A DNA stretch of 45,063 nucleotides from Flavobacteriales bacterium (GTDB lineage: Bacteria > Bacteroidota > Bacteroidia > Flavobacteriales > Flavobacteriaceae), in contig JAMOMQ010000060.1 in NCBI GenBank assembly GCA_027066995.1, positions 1-45,063 on the forward strand. Direction: 5' to 3'. Made by a program: the position numbers and the translations under genes. Shown one piece after another: positions 8,292 through 17,008 of this stretch; position 1 is the first letter of the stretch, and each line of letters opens with the position of its first letter. The notes under the pieces are model-generated. The model saw only the letters and a program-made list of their open reading frames with translations, was not told the origin of the DNA and searched no databases.

Positions 8292-9572
8292 ATGAAGCGG
8301 ATTATTGCCCATATAAAATCTTTACAAGAAAAGGGGTTTTTCTATCTGATAATCTCAAACTATTCCATACAAATAATAGTTTTTATTTCTCACATCTTGA
8401 TAGCAAAGATTATGAATCCCAAGTATGTAGGGATAATAAAAACTATAGAAACTTATATGAGCATTGGCATTGTTTTAGGTAGCGGAGGTATGATTTGGGC
8501 TATCTTAAAGGTGGTTCCGCAACAAAAATCCCGTCAAAAAGAAATATTTACTTATGCCTTTCATTACATTTTAAATTTTTCAATAGCTACCTTTCTAGTT
8601 TTTGAACTTTTAGGGTTTTTAGGTATTGTTTCTGTCGATAAAGAGCTTACATATTGGTTTAAACTATATATGTTAATGTTGATACCGGCAGTTATATTGC
8701 AATTTTTAATCAGATATTACCAAGCCTTACACCAATTTAAAAAAATAAGTTTATTGGTGTTATATTTCAAACTATTTTCTTTTGTTATCGTCATTGGCTT
8801 AACCTATATGTATCAGTTAAAAGCATATATCTATTCAATGATTATAACAACGCTAATTACTGTCATATATTTAATTTATGATTTAAAAATTCCGGTTTTT
8901 AGAAAAACCGTAACTATTTCAAAAAAATTGAAAGCGGAATTGAAACGCTTATCAAGACAGGCCTTTATTGCGCAAGTTATAGATCAAATAAAGATGAACG
9001 GTAATTATTTGCTTGCCAATTTTATTATCATGGAAAGACTTATGTTTGGGCAGTATTCTTTTGCTTTGATTATAGTGCAAGGTTTAAATATTTTAACCAG
9101 CAGTGCGCAGCAGTTTGCAACCCCTAAGCTATCTGAAAATGCCCTTGAGATAAACCGGTTTAAAAGGAGCTTAAAAATTTTTGAAAAAAAATATATCTAT
9201 ATAAGTTCTATTATTTTATTGTTAGGTCAAACCATTCTTCCTTTTTTGATACAATGGATTTTCGGTCATAAATATGATCAAGCCATTCCCTTACTCAGAA
9301 TATTACTAATCGGTTGGTGGATCAGTACTTTTTATGCTTTTAGAGGTATAGTATTTTTAAGCTTAGGAAAAATGAAATATATTGCTTACATTTCTTCGAT
9401 GGTAATTTTTATAGTTTTACCACTTGGTTATTTGTTAATGAAGCATTATGGAGTTTACGGAACAGCATATATTTTTCTAATTCAAAATATTATTACGGGC
9501 TTAATTATTTATTACATCAGCGAACAAAAAATTAAAGAAATAATAGAAAGTGAACAGCATAAAAATACATAA
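8292..9572 (+). CDS. wzx: Polysaccharide repeat-unit flippase (Wzx-like)
   Basis: This 426-residue polytopic inner-membrane protein has about 12-14 hydrophobic segments and belongs to the MOP/polysaccharide-export group. Segments such as FYLIISNYSIQIIVFISHIL at the N-terminus, and the pattern of a lipid-linked oligosaccharide translocase (basic first helix, LAKIMNPKYVGI-like loop), support the call. It should flip the undecaprenyl-linked repeat unit to the periplasm. It starts 5 bases after wecC and overlaps the next gene by 23 bases, so the two are surely co-transcribed. Confidence 0.8.
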   Translation: MKRIIAHIKSLQEKGFFYLIISNYSIQIIVFISHILIAKIMNPKYVGIIKTIETYMSIGIVLGSGGMIWAILKVVPQQKSRQKEIFTYAFHYILNFSIATFLVFELLGFLGIVSVDKELTYWFKLYMLMLIPAVILQFLIRYYQALHQFKKISLLVLYFKLFSFVIVIGLTYMYQLKAYIYSMIITTLITVIYLIYDLKIPVFRKTVTISKKLKAELKRLSRQAFIAQVIDQIKMNGNYLLANFIIMERLMFGQYSFALIIVQGLNILTSSAQQFATPKLSENALEINRFKRSLKIFEKKYIYISSIILLLGQTILPFLIQWIFGHKYDQAIPLLRILLIGWWISTFYAFRGIVFLSLGKMKYIAYISSMVIFIVLPLGYLLMKHYGVYGTAYIFLIQNIITGLIIYYISEQKIKEIIESEQHKNT

Positions 9573-10770
9573 AAATTATTTTTGCCACATATCAATTTGG
9601 TTACTTTCGATCAGCTTTATCCTTTTTTATTTTACAGATAGTGCCTATAAGATTATGTATTATTTTATACCCAATGCCTTTCGCCTTGGGCCTATTGTCA
9701 AGGGTTTTTTTGAAATAATCTTTTTATTTTATGCACTACTCTATCTTACAAAAAGCAAAATTCATTTACTTTTTAGTATTATCTTATTCATACTTTTCTT
9801 TTTGACCGGTCAATATTTTTTGACTCTTTCCGGTTTACATATTCATTTTTGGGAAAACTTCAATTCACTGTTTAAATACCTCTTCCCTATTATTTTATTT
9901 TTACCTGCCAAGGATATTATAGATTGTAAAAAAGGCACAGAAAAAATATGGAAAGTCTATAAATGGGTATTAATTATTAATAGCATTTTTATTATAGTCG
10001 GTTTAATCTTTTCAATTGAATTTTTCAGAACCTACAAAGGCCCATGGCGATTTGGTTACAACGGTTTAATCTTTGCGCAAAATGAGTCGTCCTATATTTT
10101 TATATTTGCAATTACCACGCTATACTACCGAAGGTTTTATAAAAATATCAAAGAAAAACTGTTTTGGCTAATTTTAGCCAGTTCATTTTTAGTAGGCACA
10201 AAAGCCGTATATTTATATCTTGTGTTACTCTTGATTTTTCATTTCTTGCAAAGAGTTTCTTTTAAAAAGTTTATTTCCACCGTTTTATTATTAGGAATTT
10301 CGGGTTATTTAGTATTTTTCTCTCTAATAAATAAAATCATTTTAAACGCCTGGGAAGTTTTTAATTACAGTTATCAAAAATTTGGTTTGTTAGCTGCCAT
10401 TTTATCCGGAAGAAACTTTTTTATACAACAAAAACTAATTCCATTGGTATCTACCAAATGGTCTTTTATAAATTTTATTATCGGAGGGCATGATATGAAA
10501 ACCTACTATATAGAAATGGGGTTAATTGATTTATTTTTATTCTTTGGGTTATTAGGAGGTTTACTCTACTTATATATCTTTTTCAAAATGTTGAATTTTG
10601 TTCAATTTGAGTATAAATTCAAATTATTTTTCACCTTATCTTTATTGGGCATTATAGCACTTTCGGGGCATTTTTTTGAAAGTGGTATTGCCACCATTCA
10701 TTTTATATTTTTTATATTAGTAAACCAATATCAAAAAACGGGAGAAACGGATGAACATAAATATCAATAA
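9550..10770 (+). CDS. O-antigen/capsule polymerase-like membrane protein
   Basis: This is a 406-residue, very hydrophobic protein with about 11 predicted membrane spans, little conserved sequence and a large periplasmic loop (FRTYKGPWRFGYNGLIFAQNE). The shape and operon position fit a Wzy polymerase or an O-antigen-ligase-fold enzyme acting on undecaprenyl-linked glycans in the periplasm. It uses a GTG start inside the end of the flippase gene, and its own end overlaps the next gene by 20 bases. It cannot be assigned as polymerase versus ligase from sequence alone. Confidence 0.6.
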   Translation: MNSIKIHKNYFCHISIWLLSISFILFYFTDSAYKIMYYFIPNAFRLGPIVKGFFEIIFLFYALLYLTKSKIHLLFSIILFILFFLTGQYFLTLSGLHIHFWENFNSLFKYLFPIILFLPAKDIIDCKKGTEKIWKVYKWVLIINSIFIIVGLIFSIEFFRTYKGPWRFGYNGLIFAQNESSYIFIFAITTLYYRRFYKNIKEKLFWLILASSFLVGTKAVYLYLVLLLIFHFLQRVSFKKFISTVLLLGISGYLVFFSLINKIILNAWEVFNYSYQKFGLLAAILSGRNFFIQQKLIPLVSTKWSFINFIIGGHDMKTYYIEMGLIDLFLFFGLLGGLLYLYIFFKMLNFVQFEYKFKLFFTLSLLGIIALSGHFFESGIATIHFIFFILVNQYQKTGETDEHKYQ

Positions 10771-11998
10771 GAGAAATATTTTTTTAATAGCTGTATGGTT
10801 GGTCAGTATCGGGTATTTTTTTTCGTATCGTATTGCTTCATGGACCGTTATTTTATTAATGACTGCATCTTTATTTAATCTAAAAAAGAAATTAAAAACC
10901 CATCTGTTTTCATATAAAAAATTGATACCTCCCATTTTGTTTTTTATTACTTTGATTATTGGACTTACTTATACCGAGAATCTTGACAGAGGTTTAAAAA
11001 TAGTAGAACGATTTATTTCATTTTTATTGATTCCGTTAATATTTATGTTTACCAAGCCCTTAGATGAAAAAGAAAGAGAAAAGATTGAATTGGGCTACAT
11101 TTATAGCGTTTCCGCCTTTTATGTCATTTGTTTTTTAACGGCTGTTTATAGACAAATATTATTCAATTTATCTCATAAAAAAGGTATTAATTGGTATTAT
11201 TTTTACCGTTATGATTTTCTGGAGGTTTTTAATCAACATCCAACATACGTAGCCATGTTTGCATTGTTATCATTGAGTTTGTTACTATTCAAATTTGATT
11301 CTTATTTTAAAAACGCCTTTTCATATTATTTATTGATATTTATACATGTTTTTGGGATTGTTTTAACAGGCAGCCGCATGGGATATATTGTATTATTTGC
11401 ATTAGGTTTATTATATTTACACAAAGCTTATAAGAATCATAAAAAAATCTTGCCAACACTTATAAGCCTTTTGCTTATCATAGTTTTGAGTTTAAATATT
11501 CCTATCGTAAAGGAAAGGTTTTTATTTACGTTTGCTGCTAAATATAACTATAGGTATAATAGTAATTCTGCCGTCAAAAAAGGAAATCCCGAAAAACAAG
11601 GCCGTTTAACCATATGGACAGATGCTTTGGAATTGATTCAAAAAAGGCCGTGGATTGGCTGGGGCACCGGATCTGACAATGATGTGTTACAACAGATTTA
11701 TAAAGAAAAAAATCAAAAGTTTTTAATTGAAAAGGGATACAATGCGCATAATTCTTATTTACAATGGTGGCTATCCGGCGGGATTTTATTATTACTTGCT
11801 TATTTATTGTTTTTAGGAACTATTCTCACGGTTGGTTTACAACAAAAAGATTATGTTTTGTTGATGTTTTTTTTAATTATTTCAATGGTTTCTCTTACCG
11901 AAACTTTTTATAGAGTGCAAGGCATTATTTTTATCGTATTTTTTTATAGTTATTTTATAACAAAATACTATCTTAAGCCAAAATATACAACTCATTAA
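10751..11998 (+). CDS. O-antigen ligase/polymerase family protein (Wzy_C-type)
   Basis: The protein has 415 residues and about 12 membrane spans. The segment GRLTIWTDALELIQKRPWIGWGTGSDND, followed by GYNAHNSYLQWWLSGG, is the typical Wzy_C (O-antigen ligase fold) signature, with a periplasmic Arg and His-Asn-Ser that are functionally important in that family. It is better supported than the preceding gene as a WaaL/Wzy_C member. It could either polymerise the glycan or join it to a lipid or protein acceptor. It overlaps the preceding gene by 20 bases and ends 11 bases before the next. Confidence 0.78.
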   Translation: MNININKRNIFLIAVWLVSIGYFFSYRIASWTVILLMTASLFNLKKKLKTHLFSYKKLIPPILFFITLIIGLTYTENLDRGLKIVERFISFLLIPLIFMFTKPLDEKEREKIELGYIYSVSAFYVICFLTAVYRQILFNLSHKKGINWYYFYRYDFLEVFNQHPTYVAMFALLSLSLLLFKFDSYFKNAFSYYLLIFIHVFGIVLTGSRMGYIVLFALGLLYLHKAYKNHKKILPTLISLLLIIVLSLNIPIVKERFLFTFAAKYNYRYNSNSAVKKGNPEKQGRLTIWTDALELIQKRPWIGWGTGSDNDVLQQIYKEKNQKFLIEKGYNAHNSYLQWWLSGGILLLLAYLLFLGTILTVGLQQKDYVLLMFFLIISMVSLTETFYRVQGIIFIVFFYSYFITKYYLKPKYTTH

Positions 11999-12009
11999 AT
12001 AACAATCCA

Positions 12010-13719
12010 ATGGCGTTATACGGTTTTTTATTAAACGACAATGAAAATTTACATATTAAGCCTTCCGGCAACTCAAAACCATTCTTTGAAAAAAAAATGA
12101 ATGAAGGTGTTTTGGGCGGCAATTTTACAAGCCAAATGCCAAATGATAAATTTTTTTTTGAAAAGGATGGTATTTCTATAGCTTTTGATGGTATCAATTT
12201 AACCGAAAATATTAAAATGGCTGAGGATTTTATCAAGGCTTATCAAACCAGCGGCATCACATTTATTTCAGAATTAAAAGGCATTTTTTCAGGTTTTATC
12301 TTTGATAGTAATAACCAAAAACTCCATTTGTTTAATGATCACTTGTCAACAAAAAATATTTACTATTACCATTCTAAAAAAGGGTTTGCGTTTGCTTCAG
12401 CTTTACAGACATTGAGTCATTGTTTTAAACAAAACAAAATTACTTATAATCTCAATCACGATGCCGTATATATGATGGCGTTATATGGTTTTATTTTAGA
12501 CAATCAAACTTACATCAACGAAATCAACATTTTACCCTATGGCTCTATTTTAACTTATGATTTAAAAAATGAACAAATAAACATTACTTCTTATTTTGAT
12601 TTTGACAATACCACAAAACCCATTTCTTATGATGTTGCTATTGATATAATTGAAAAAAAGTTAACCGAATCAATAGCAAAAAATTGGGATAAAAACAGTC
12701 AATACAGCCATTCCTTTTTTACATTGCTCAGTGGCGGCATGGATGCACGTGTCAATGCGCTTATTGCCAAAGAACTTGGATATAAAAATATACATAGTTT
12801 AACCTTTGGACAATCAGACTCACAGGACATAAAATATGCCGAATTGATTGCCCAAAAAGAAGGTTTTAAACACCAAACATTTAATTTGGACGGCGGTGAT
12901 TATCTGTATAAAGATATTTATAACAATTATATCGTGCCTACCGATGGCATGATCTTTTATAACACCATTTCGCATCTAAAATATACGCTCCAAGAATTGG
13001 ATTTAAAACCATTTTCTGTTGTTCACTCGGGGCAAATCGGCGACTTGCTCTTTGGTTCATTTTCCAAATCAGGATATGATATAGTTAAAAATAAAGCAAA
13101 TATCGGATATACCGGTTTTGTCAAACCGGCTCATTTATTAAACAAAATAAAAAGTTTACCAAGGATACTAAAAAAATACCAAGAAAAAGGCTATGAGATT
13201 TATGCTTATGAAGAAAGAGTAATACATGCCACACTCTTTGGCGACAAATCAATTAGTCATTTTATTGAAACCATTTCCCCGTTCTATGATAGAGAATTGA
13301 TTGAGTTTTGCATTTCATTGCCCAAAGAATACAAAAAAAATCAAATGATTTACTTTGATTGGTTAAAAAAATACCACCCGCAAGTTTTAAACTATCCATG
13401 GGATAAAATACAAATGAAACCAAACCGGAAGTGGAAAATCAAATACGGCAAAATCTTTAAACGTTATTATAACGGCGCCAAAAAATATTTTCACTGGCAT
13501 TATGACAGCATGAACCCTTATGGGATATGGTTAGAAAAAAACAAACAAATATTATTGGAGTTAAATCGAATATTTAAAGAAGAAATGGAAAAAAAATTAT
13601 TGCCTGATGAAATCAAAAAAGATCTAAACCAAATTTATCATGATGATATTTTTGAATATCGTAACAAGTTTGCCGTTATAACAGCCCTTTTGGCTATAAA
13701 ACTTCATTTTGAAAAATAA
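12010..13719 (+). CDS. Asparagine-synthetase-like protein lacking the glutaminase cysteine
   Basis: This 569-residue protein has the two-domain plan of AsnB. Residues 1-200 resemble the Ntn glutaminase domain. Residues 210-480 form the ATP-pyrophosphatase synthetase domain, with the PP-loop LLSGGMDAR at about 239-247 and the following ALIAKELGYKNIHSLTFGQ. The mature N-terminus should be Cys-Gly-Ile after Met removal, but here it reads Met-Ala-Leu-Tyr-Gly, so glutamine hydrolysis is not expected. It might use free ammonia, or catalyse another ATP-dependent adenylation of a carboxylate. In a ManNAcA operon, amidation of the uronic acid carboxyl is an attractive but untested role. It starts 11 bases after the ligase-like gene. 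Confidence 0.8.
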   Translation: MALYGFLLNDNENLHIKPSGNSKPFFEKKMNEGVLGGNFTSQMPNDKFFFEKDGISIAFDGINLTENIKMAEDFIKAYQTSGITFISELKGIFSGFIFDSNNQKLHLFNDHLSTKNIYYYHSKKGFAFASALQTLSHCFKQNKITYNLNHDAVYMMALYGFILDNQTYINEINILPYGSILTYDLKNEQINITSYFDFDNTTKPISYDVAIDIIEKKLTESIAKNWDKNSQYSHSFFTLLSGGMDARVNALIAKELGYKNIHSLTFGQSDSQDIKYAELIAQKEGFKHQTFNLDGGDYLYKDIYNNYIVPTDGMIFYNTISHLKYTLQELDLKPFSVVHSGQIGDLLFGSFSKSGYDIVKNKANIGYTGFVKPAHLLNKIKSLPRILKKYQEKGYEIYAYEERVIHATLFGDKSISHFIETISPFYDRELIEFCISLPKEYKKNQMIYFDWLKKYHPQVLNYPWDKIQMKPNRKWKIKYGKIFKRYYNGAKKYFHWHYDSMNPYGIWLEKNKQILLELNRIFKEEMEKKLLPDEIKKDLNQIYHDDIFEYRNKFAVITALLAIKLHFEK

Positions 13720-13722
13720 ACT

Positions 13723-13730
13723 TATTTTTG
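13723..13730 (+). promoter_or_regulatory. Possible internal -7 box TATTTTTG
   Basis: It matches TAnnTTTG in the 52-base gap before the GT4 gene, 41 bases before its ATG. The gap is the longest inside the operon. The surroundings are so AT-rich that a chance match is quite possible. Confidence 0.25.
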
Positions 13731-13771
13731 TATAATAATGAATTTAATTTAGATTTTTTTCGTTTTTCATC

Positions 13772-14854
13772 ATGAAAGATAACCGGCAAACCCTATATTT
13801 GATTTCCAATATGTATCCGTCTAAGGCGAATATAAGATATGGTGTGTTTGTCAAAAATTTTAAAAATGCCGTCAATAAAAAATATAAGATAAAAAAAATT
13901 GTCTTAGCTAAAAAATACGGAAAACTTACCAAATTAGCCGGATATTTACAATTATATTTCAAAATTTTCAGGTTGTATTTTAAGGCTTCATCCCATGATC
14001 TTATTTATGTGCATGCACCTTTATTTATGGCTCCAGTATTATCCTTATTTTGTTGGAGCAACAAAAAAGTATTTTTAAATTTTCACGGCAATGATTTGCT
14101 CTTTGACAGTTTTAAAAAGAAAATTTTATCTCAATTTCAAAAATGTTTAATCAAAAAATATCCTGTAGTGGTTCCTTCTGCCCATTATGAACAAAAAGTA
14201 ATGCAACTTTATAAAAAGAATCCCGATGATATTTTAATTTATCCTTCCGGAGGCATTGACACCAAAATTTTTCATCCTAATCCACTTTTAAAATCATCGG
14301 ATTTTACAATTTCTTATGTTTCTTCATTTATACCCGAAAAAGGTTGGAATGTATTTTTAAATGCCGTAAAAATATTATTTGACCGTAAAGATATTCCCGG
14401 CTTAAAAATTTTAATGGTAGGTGACGGCCCTGATAAAACTAAAATCAAAAACCTGATTAAAGCACATTCGTTACCGGTTCAATTACATTCCGGCTTAACA
14501 CATAGTCAAATAGCCAAAATATATCAACAATCGGATATTTTTATTTTCCCCACCCGATACAAAGGAGAAAGTTTAGGTTTGGTAGGCTTGGAAGCAATGG
14601 CTTGCGGCGTGCCTGTTATAGGTAGTAAGCATCCGGCTTTACAAACTTATTTGATTGAAGGTGAAAATGGTTTTTTATTTGATACAAATAACACAGAAGA
14701 TTTATACAAAACCATTTTAAGATTTTATAATTTACCCCAACATAAAAAGGAAAAGATGACAAAAAATGCTTTTGAAACCGCTTTGCGATATGAAAATCAA
14801 AAAGTAAATAAAGAATTATTGAATTTTTTAACCGACAAAAATCCCCGCGTGTGA
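13772..14854 (+). CDS. Glycosyltransferase family 4 (GT-B fold)
   Basis: This 360-residue GT-B glycosyltransferase begins with SNMYPSKANIRYGVFVKNF, where the acceptor-side loop is usual. It carries the family 4 nucleotide-sugar site near the C-terminus: GLVGLEAMACGVPVIGSKHPA, an EX7E-type motif with Glu in the GES and LEAM positions. The central linker, YVSSFIPEKGWNVFLNAVKIL, is also typical. It should add one sugar to the growing lipid-linked repeat at the cytoplasmic face. Donor and linkage cannot be read from sequence. It overlaps the wecG-like gene by 4 bases (stop TGA within GTGTGA). Confidence 0.88.
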   Translation: MKDNRQTLYLISNMYPSKANIRYGVFVKNFKNAVNKKYKIKKIVLAKKYGKLTKLAGYLQLYFKIFRLYFKASSHDLIYVHAPLFMAPVLSLFCWSNKKVFLNFHGNDLLFDSFKKKILSQFQKCLIKKYPVVVPSAHYEQKVMQLYKKNPDDILIYPSGGIDTKIFHPNPLLKSSDFTISYVSSFIPEKGWNVFLNAVKILFDRKDIPGLKILMVGDGPDKTKIKNLIKAHSLPVQLHSGLTHSQIAKIYQQSDIFIFPTRYKGESLGLVGLEAMACGVPVIGSKHPALQTYLIEGENGFLFDTNNTEDLYKTILRFYNLPQHKKEKMTKNAFETALRYENQKVNKELLNFLTDKNPRV

Positions 14855-15591
14855 ATAAGACTATCACCTTTTTAAATACTACTATTCATAATTTGGACAT
14901 GGCTGAAACCTTACAACAAGTAGAGCAAGCCATTGAACAAAACCGGCAAATACATCATGTGGTGGTCAATGCCGGTAAAATGGTTGCTATGCAGTCCGAC
15001 AAACAACTATACGCAGATGTAAATAGCGCCGATTTGATTAATGCCGACGGACAAGCCATAGTATGGGCAAGTAAGTTTTTGGGCAAGCCGCTTAAAGAAC
15101 GGGTCGCCGGTATAGATTTGATGCAAAGCCTGGTAGAGTTGGCCGCTCAAAAACACTATAAAATATTCCTGTTTGGAGCCCAAGAAGATATTGTAAAAAA
15201 AGTAGTGGACAAATACACCAAAAAATATGGAAAAAAAATTATAGCCGGTTATAGAAACGGTTATTTTACAAAAGATGAAGAACCCGAGATAGCCCGTCAA
15301 ATTGCTCAAAGCGGCGCCCAAATTTTATTTGTAGCCATTAGCTCTCCCACTAAAGAAAACTTTTTAAACAACTACAAAGACACCTTAAAAAATGTCAATT
15401 TCATCATGGGAGTAGGCGGCAGTTTTGATGTCGTGGCCGGTAAAGTTAAACGAGCCCCTCTATGGATGCAAAAAGCCGGCTTAGAATGGTTTTATCGTTT
15501 GGTTCAAGAGCCAAAACGTATGTGGAAACGATATTTAATAGGAAATACTAAATTTATTTGGTATGTTATAAAAGAAAAATGGAAATCATGA
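14851..15591 (+). CDS. wecG: WecG/TagA/CpsF-family glycosyltransferase
   Basis: This 246-residue GT26 protein transfers ManNAcA (WecG) or ManNAc (TagA) to an undecaprenyl-PP-linked GlcNAc at the membrane. Clear family motifs are the [13 protein letters not shown] start, [17 protein letters not shown] with the conserved Asp, [11 protein letters not shown], and the C-terminal [40 protein letters not shown]. With wecC in the same operon, use of UDP-ManNAcA is the natural reading. TagA-like use of UDP-ManNAc cannot be excluded. It starts with GTG and overlaps both neighbours by 4 bases, so translational coupling is likely. Confidence 0.9.
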   Translation: MNKTITFLNTTIHNLDMAETLQQVEQAIEQNRQIHHVVVNAGKMVAMQSDKQLYADVNSADLINADGQAIVWASKFLGKPLKERVAGIDLMQSLVELAAQKHYKIFLFGAQEDIVKKVVDKYTKKYGKKIIAGYRNGYFTKDEEPEIARQIAQSGAQILFVAISSPTKENFLNNYKDTLKNVNFIMGVGGSFDVVAGKVKRAPLWMQKAGLEWFYRLVQEPKRMWKRYLIGNTKFIWYVIKEKWKS

Positions 15592-16310
15592 TAAAAAAAC
15601 TCTCCATCCTTATTCCGGCATATAACGAAGCCCAAACCATCCATTTGATTTTGGATAAAATACTGGCTGTTGATTTGATAAACAATATTCAAAAAGAACT
15701 CATCATTGTAGATGATTATTCCACCGATCAAACGGATCAAGCGGTTTTAAAATATATTGAAGATCACCCCAATGCCGACATCCGTTTTTTCAGACAAAAC
15801 AAAAATATGGGAAAAGGGGCTGCGCTGCATCGTGCCATTAAAGAAGCGACCGGCGACTATATGATAGTTCAAGATGCCGATTTGGAATACGATCCCGAAG
15901 AATACAACGACTTGCTCAAACCCATTGTAAACGGTTTTGCCGATGTGGTTTACGGGTCGCGTTTTATAGGAGGCAAACCGCACCGGATTTTATTTTACTG
16001 GCATAGTATCGGGAATAAATGGCTTACAAGCCTATCTAATATGTTTACCAATCTTAATTTGACCGATATGGAAACGTGCTATAAATTGGTCGATGCAAAT
16101 ATTTTAAAATCATTACGCCTTAAAGAAAAACGCTTTGGTTTTGAACCGGAACTCACTGCAAAATTGAGCCGTATTCCTAACATCCGTATTTATGAAGTCG
16201 GGATTTCTTATTATGGACGCACATACGAAGAGGGTAAAAAAATAAATTGGAAAGATGGGATACGAGCTATTTATGTTATCTTAAAATACGGTCTTTTTAA
16301 AACCAATTAG
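15588..16310 (+). CDS. Glycosyltransferase family 2 (DPM1/polyprenyl-phosphate type)
   Basis: This 240-residue GT-A glycosyltransferase has [21 protein letters not shown] at the N-terminus, [11 protein letters not shown] for nucleotide binding, and [12 protein letters not shown] carrying the metal-binding DxD. The later VYGSRFIGG and the ETCYKLVDA segment place it near dolichol-phosphate-mannose-synthase-like proteins. It has no C-terminal membrane helices, so it is a soluble or peripheral member. The start at 15588 uses the ATGA overlap with the wecG-like stop, which is better than the upstream in-frame ATG at 15558. It is the last gene of the operon. It may load a polyprenyl phosphate or extend the glycan. 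Confidence 0.88.
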   Translation: MIKKLSILIPAYNEAQTIHLILDKILAVDLINNIQKELIIVDDYSTDQTDQAVLKYIEDHPNADIRFFRQNKNMGKGAALHRAIKEATGDYMIVQDADLEYDPEEYNDLLKPIVNGFADVVYGSRFIGGKPHRILFYWHSIGNKWLTSLSNMFTNLNLTDMETCYKLVDANILKSLRLKEKRFGFEPELTAKLSRIPNIRIYEVGISYYGRTYEEGKKINWKDGIRAIYVILKYGLFKTN

Positions 16311-16322
16311 CCATTTATATTT

Positions 16323-16424
16323 TTATTTGGCATTATAGGAAGCTAAACGCTGTTTGACATCAACTGTCTCGCCCACATAATATTTATCTAAAACAGGACT
16401 GTATAAAATATAAAGATAATGCAT
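16323..16424 (-). pseudogene. GIY-YIG nuclease fragment, copy 1
   Basis: The reverse strand reads a 33-codon N-terminal piece of a small UPF0213/YhbQ-like GIY-YIG nuclease, MHYLYILYSPVLDKYYVGET followed by VDVKQRLASYN, then a stop. The GIY-YIG core (YLYIL ... YYVG) and the Arg of helix 1 (KQRL) are recognisable. The C-terminal half, about 50-60 residues with the conserved Glu, is missing. Upstream on the same strand is a tRNA-T-arm-like hairpin (16449-16494), the same order as in copy 2. Confidence 0.7.
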
Positions 16425-16448
16425 ACATAAAATAAAAAAACAGTTTGT

Positions 16449-16494
16449 GGTATCTCGAAAACCCGAAACATAGGGAGAACTCCTGTTTTCGACA
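16449..16494 (-). repeat. Decayed T-arm-like hairpin, copy 1
   Basis: It aligns with 16928-16969 through GTTTGTRGWAYCTCG, CCCGAARCATMGGG and AGAACT. Its outer arms (CTCGAAAACCCG and the later TTTTCGA) remain partly complementary. It precedes GIY-YIG fragment 1 on the minus strand. It is more diverged from the tRNA-Phe end than copy 2. Confidence 0.5.
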
Positions 16495-16608
16495 TGATTT
16501 TAATATAGTTTCTATAAGTTGCTGAAAAATAGCTATTTAATATTATTTGTATATTTTTTTGGGTGACCCGATTATTTTAATTTGTATTTTATTTAACTTA
16601 TATTTTAT

Positions 16609-16787
16609 TCAACTTTTTTGCTTGTCCAAAAAAGTAGCAAAAAAAGGACACCTTAAGAGAACCTTGCTAAATTTATAGATTTTTTCCACTAAATGCTCTG
16701 AACTTGTGCCCTACATGCCTTCGGACACTTCGAACAACAGAGCCTTTTACGTTCCAAAAATCTTAAATTTAACGCAAGAACCTCTTA
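16609..16787. repeat. Long imperfect palindromic intergenic repeat
   Basis: The unit starts with a 9-base hairpin (ACTTTTTTG ... CAAAAAAGT, about 16612-16635). It continues as a long imperfect inverted repeat from 16654 to 16787: TAAGAGAACCTTGCTAAATT pairs with AATTTAACGCAAGAACCTCTTA, and inside it GCTCTG pairs with CAGAGC around CCTTCGG. It could fold into one long stem on either strand. It has no coding capacity. From general familiarity it resembles palindromic repeats scattered in many Bacteroidota genomes, but I did not search. Confidence 0.6.
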
Positions 16788-16832
16788 TGGGTATTGCTGC
16801 TTCTTACGTGATTGTCGTTAAATTTTATTTAT

Positions 16833-16910
16833 GTTAGCTTCCTTTTTCGTATTATTACATATACAATAGTCTATACCTATATTTATTAGGTGACCTATTG
16901 TTGAATACAG
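16833..16910 (-). pseudogene. GIY-YIG nuclease fragment, copy 2
   Basis: The reverse strand reads LYSTIGHLINIGIDYCICNN and then TKKEAN. This lines up without gaps with LYSPVLDKYYVGETVDVKQR of copy 1: L-Y-S, the I/V and the key Gly fall in register, but most catalytic residues are lost. It is joined upstream to a T-arm-like hairpin and the real tRNA-Phe gene. An open frame from 17066 runs through the tRNA into this fragment. I take that as a by-product of decay, not a gene. Confidence 0.5.
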
Positions 16911-16927
16911 GAAAAAAATAGTTTGTA

Positions 16928-16969
16928 GAACCTCGCAGTCCCGAAGCATCGGGAGAACTGCGGACACAA
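16928..16969 (-). repeat. T-arm-like duplicate of the tRNA-Phe 3' end, copy 2
   Basis: On the minus strand it reads GTGTCCGCAGTTC, then CTGCGAGG, exactly as in the tRNA-Phe T-stem, but the T-loop interior is replaced by a TCCCGATGCTTCGGGA hairpin. The sequence after it (ACAAACTATTTTTTT) matches that after copy 1. This suggests that the element carries its own version of a tRNA 3' end. Confidence 0.6.
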
Positions 16970-16974
16970 AAACC

Positions 16975-17007
16975 AAAAAACCACAGACTAAAAAGCCTGT
17001 GGTTTTT
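16975..17007. terminator. Terminator of tRNA-Phe (bidirectional hairpin)
   Basis: AAAAACCACAG and CTGTGGTTTTT form a perfect 11-base stem around a short loop. On the minus strand it ends in a T-run and begins one or two bases after the tRNA 3' end, a normal position for a rho-independent terminator. Confidence 0.8.
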
Positions 17008-17008
17008 G

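Noticed and set aside
12010-12020. Frameshift or missed start explaining the absent Cys in the asparagine-synthetase-like gene
   Set aside because: The upstream gap is only 11 bases and contains no Met-Cys start; the family-like N-terminal domain begins normally at this Met.
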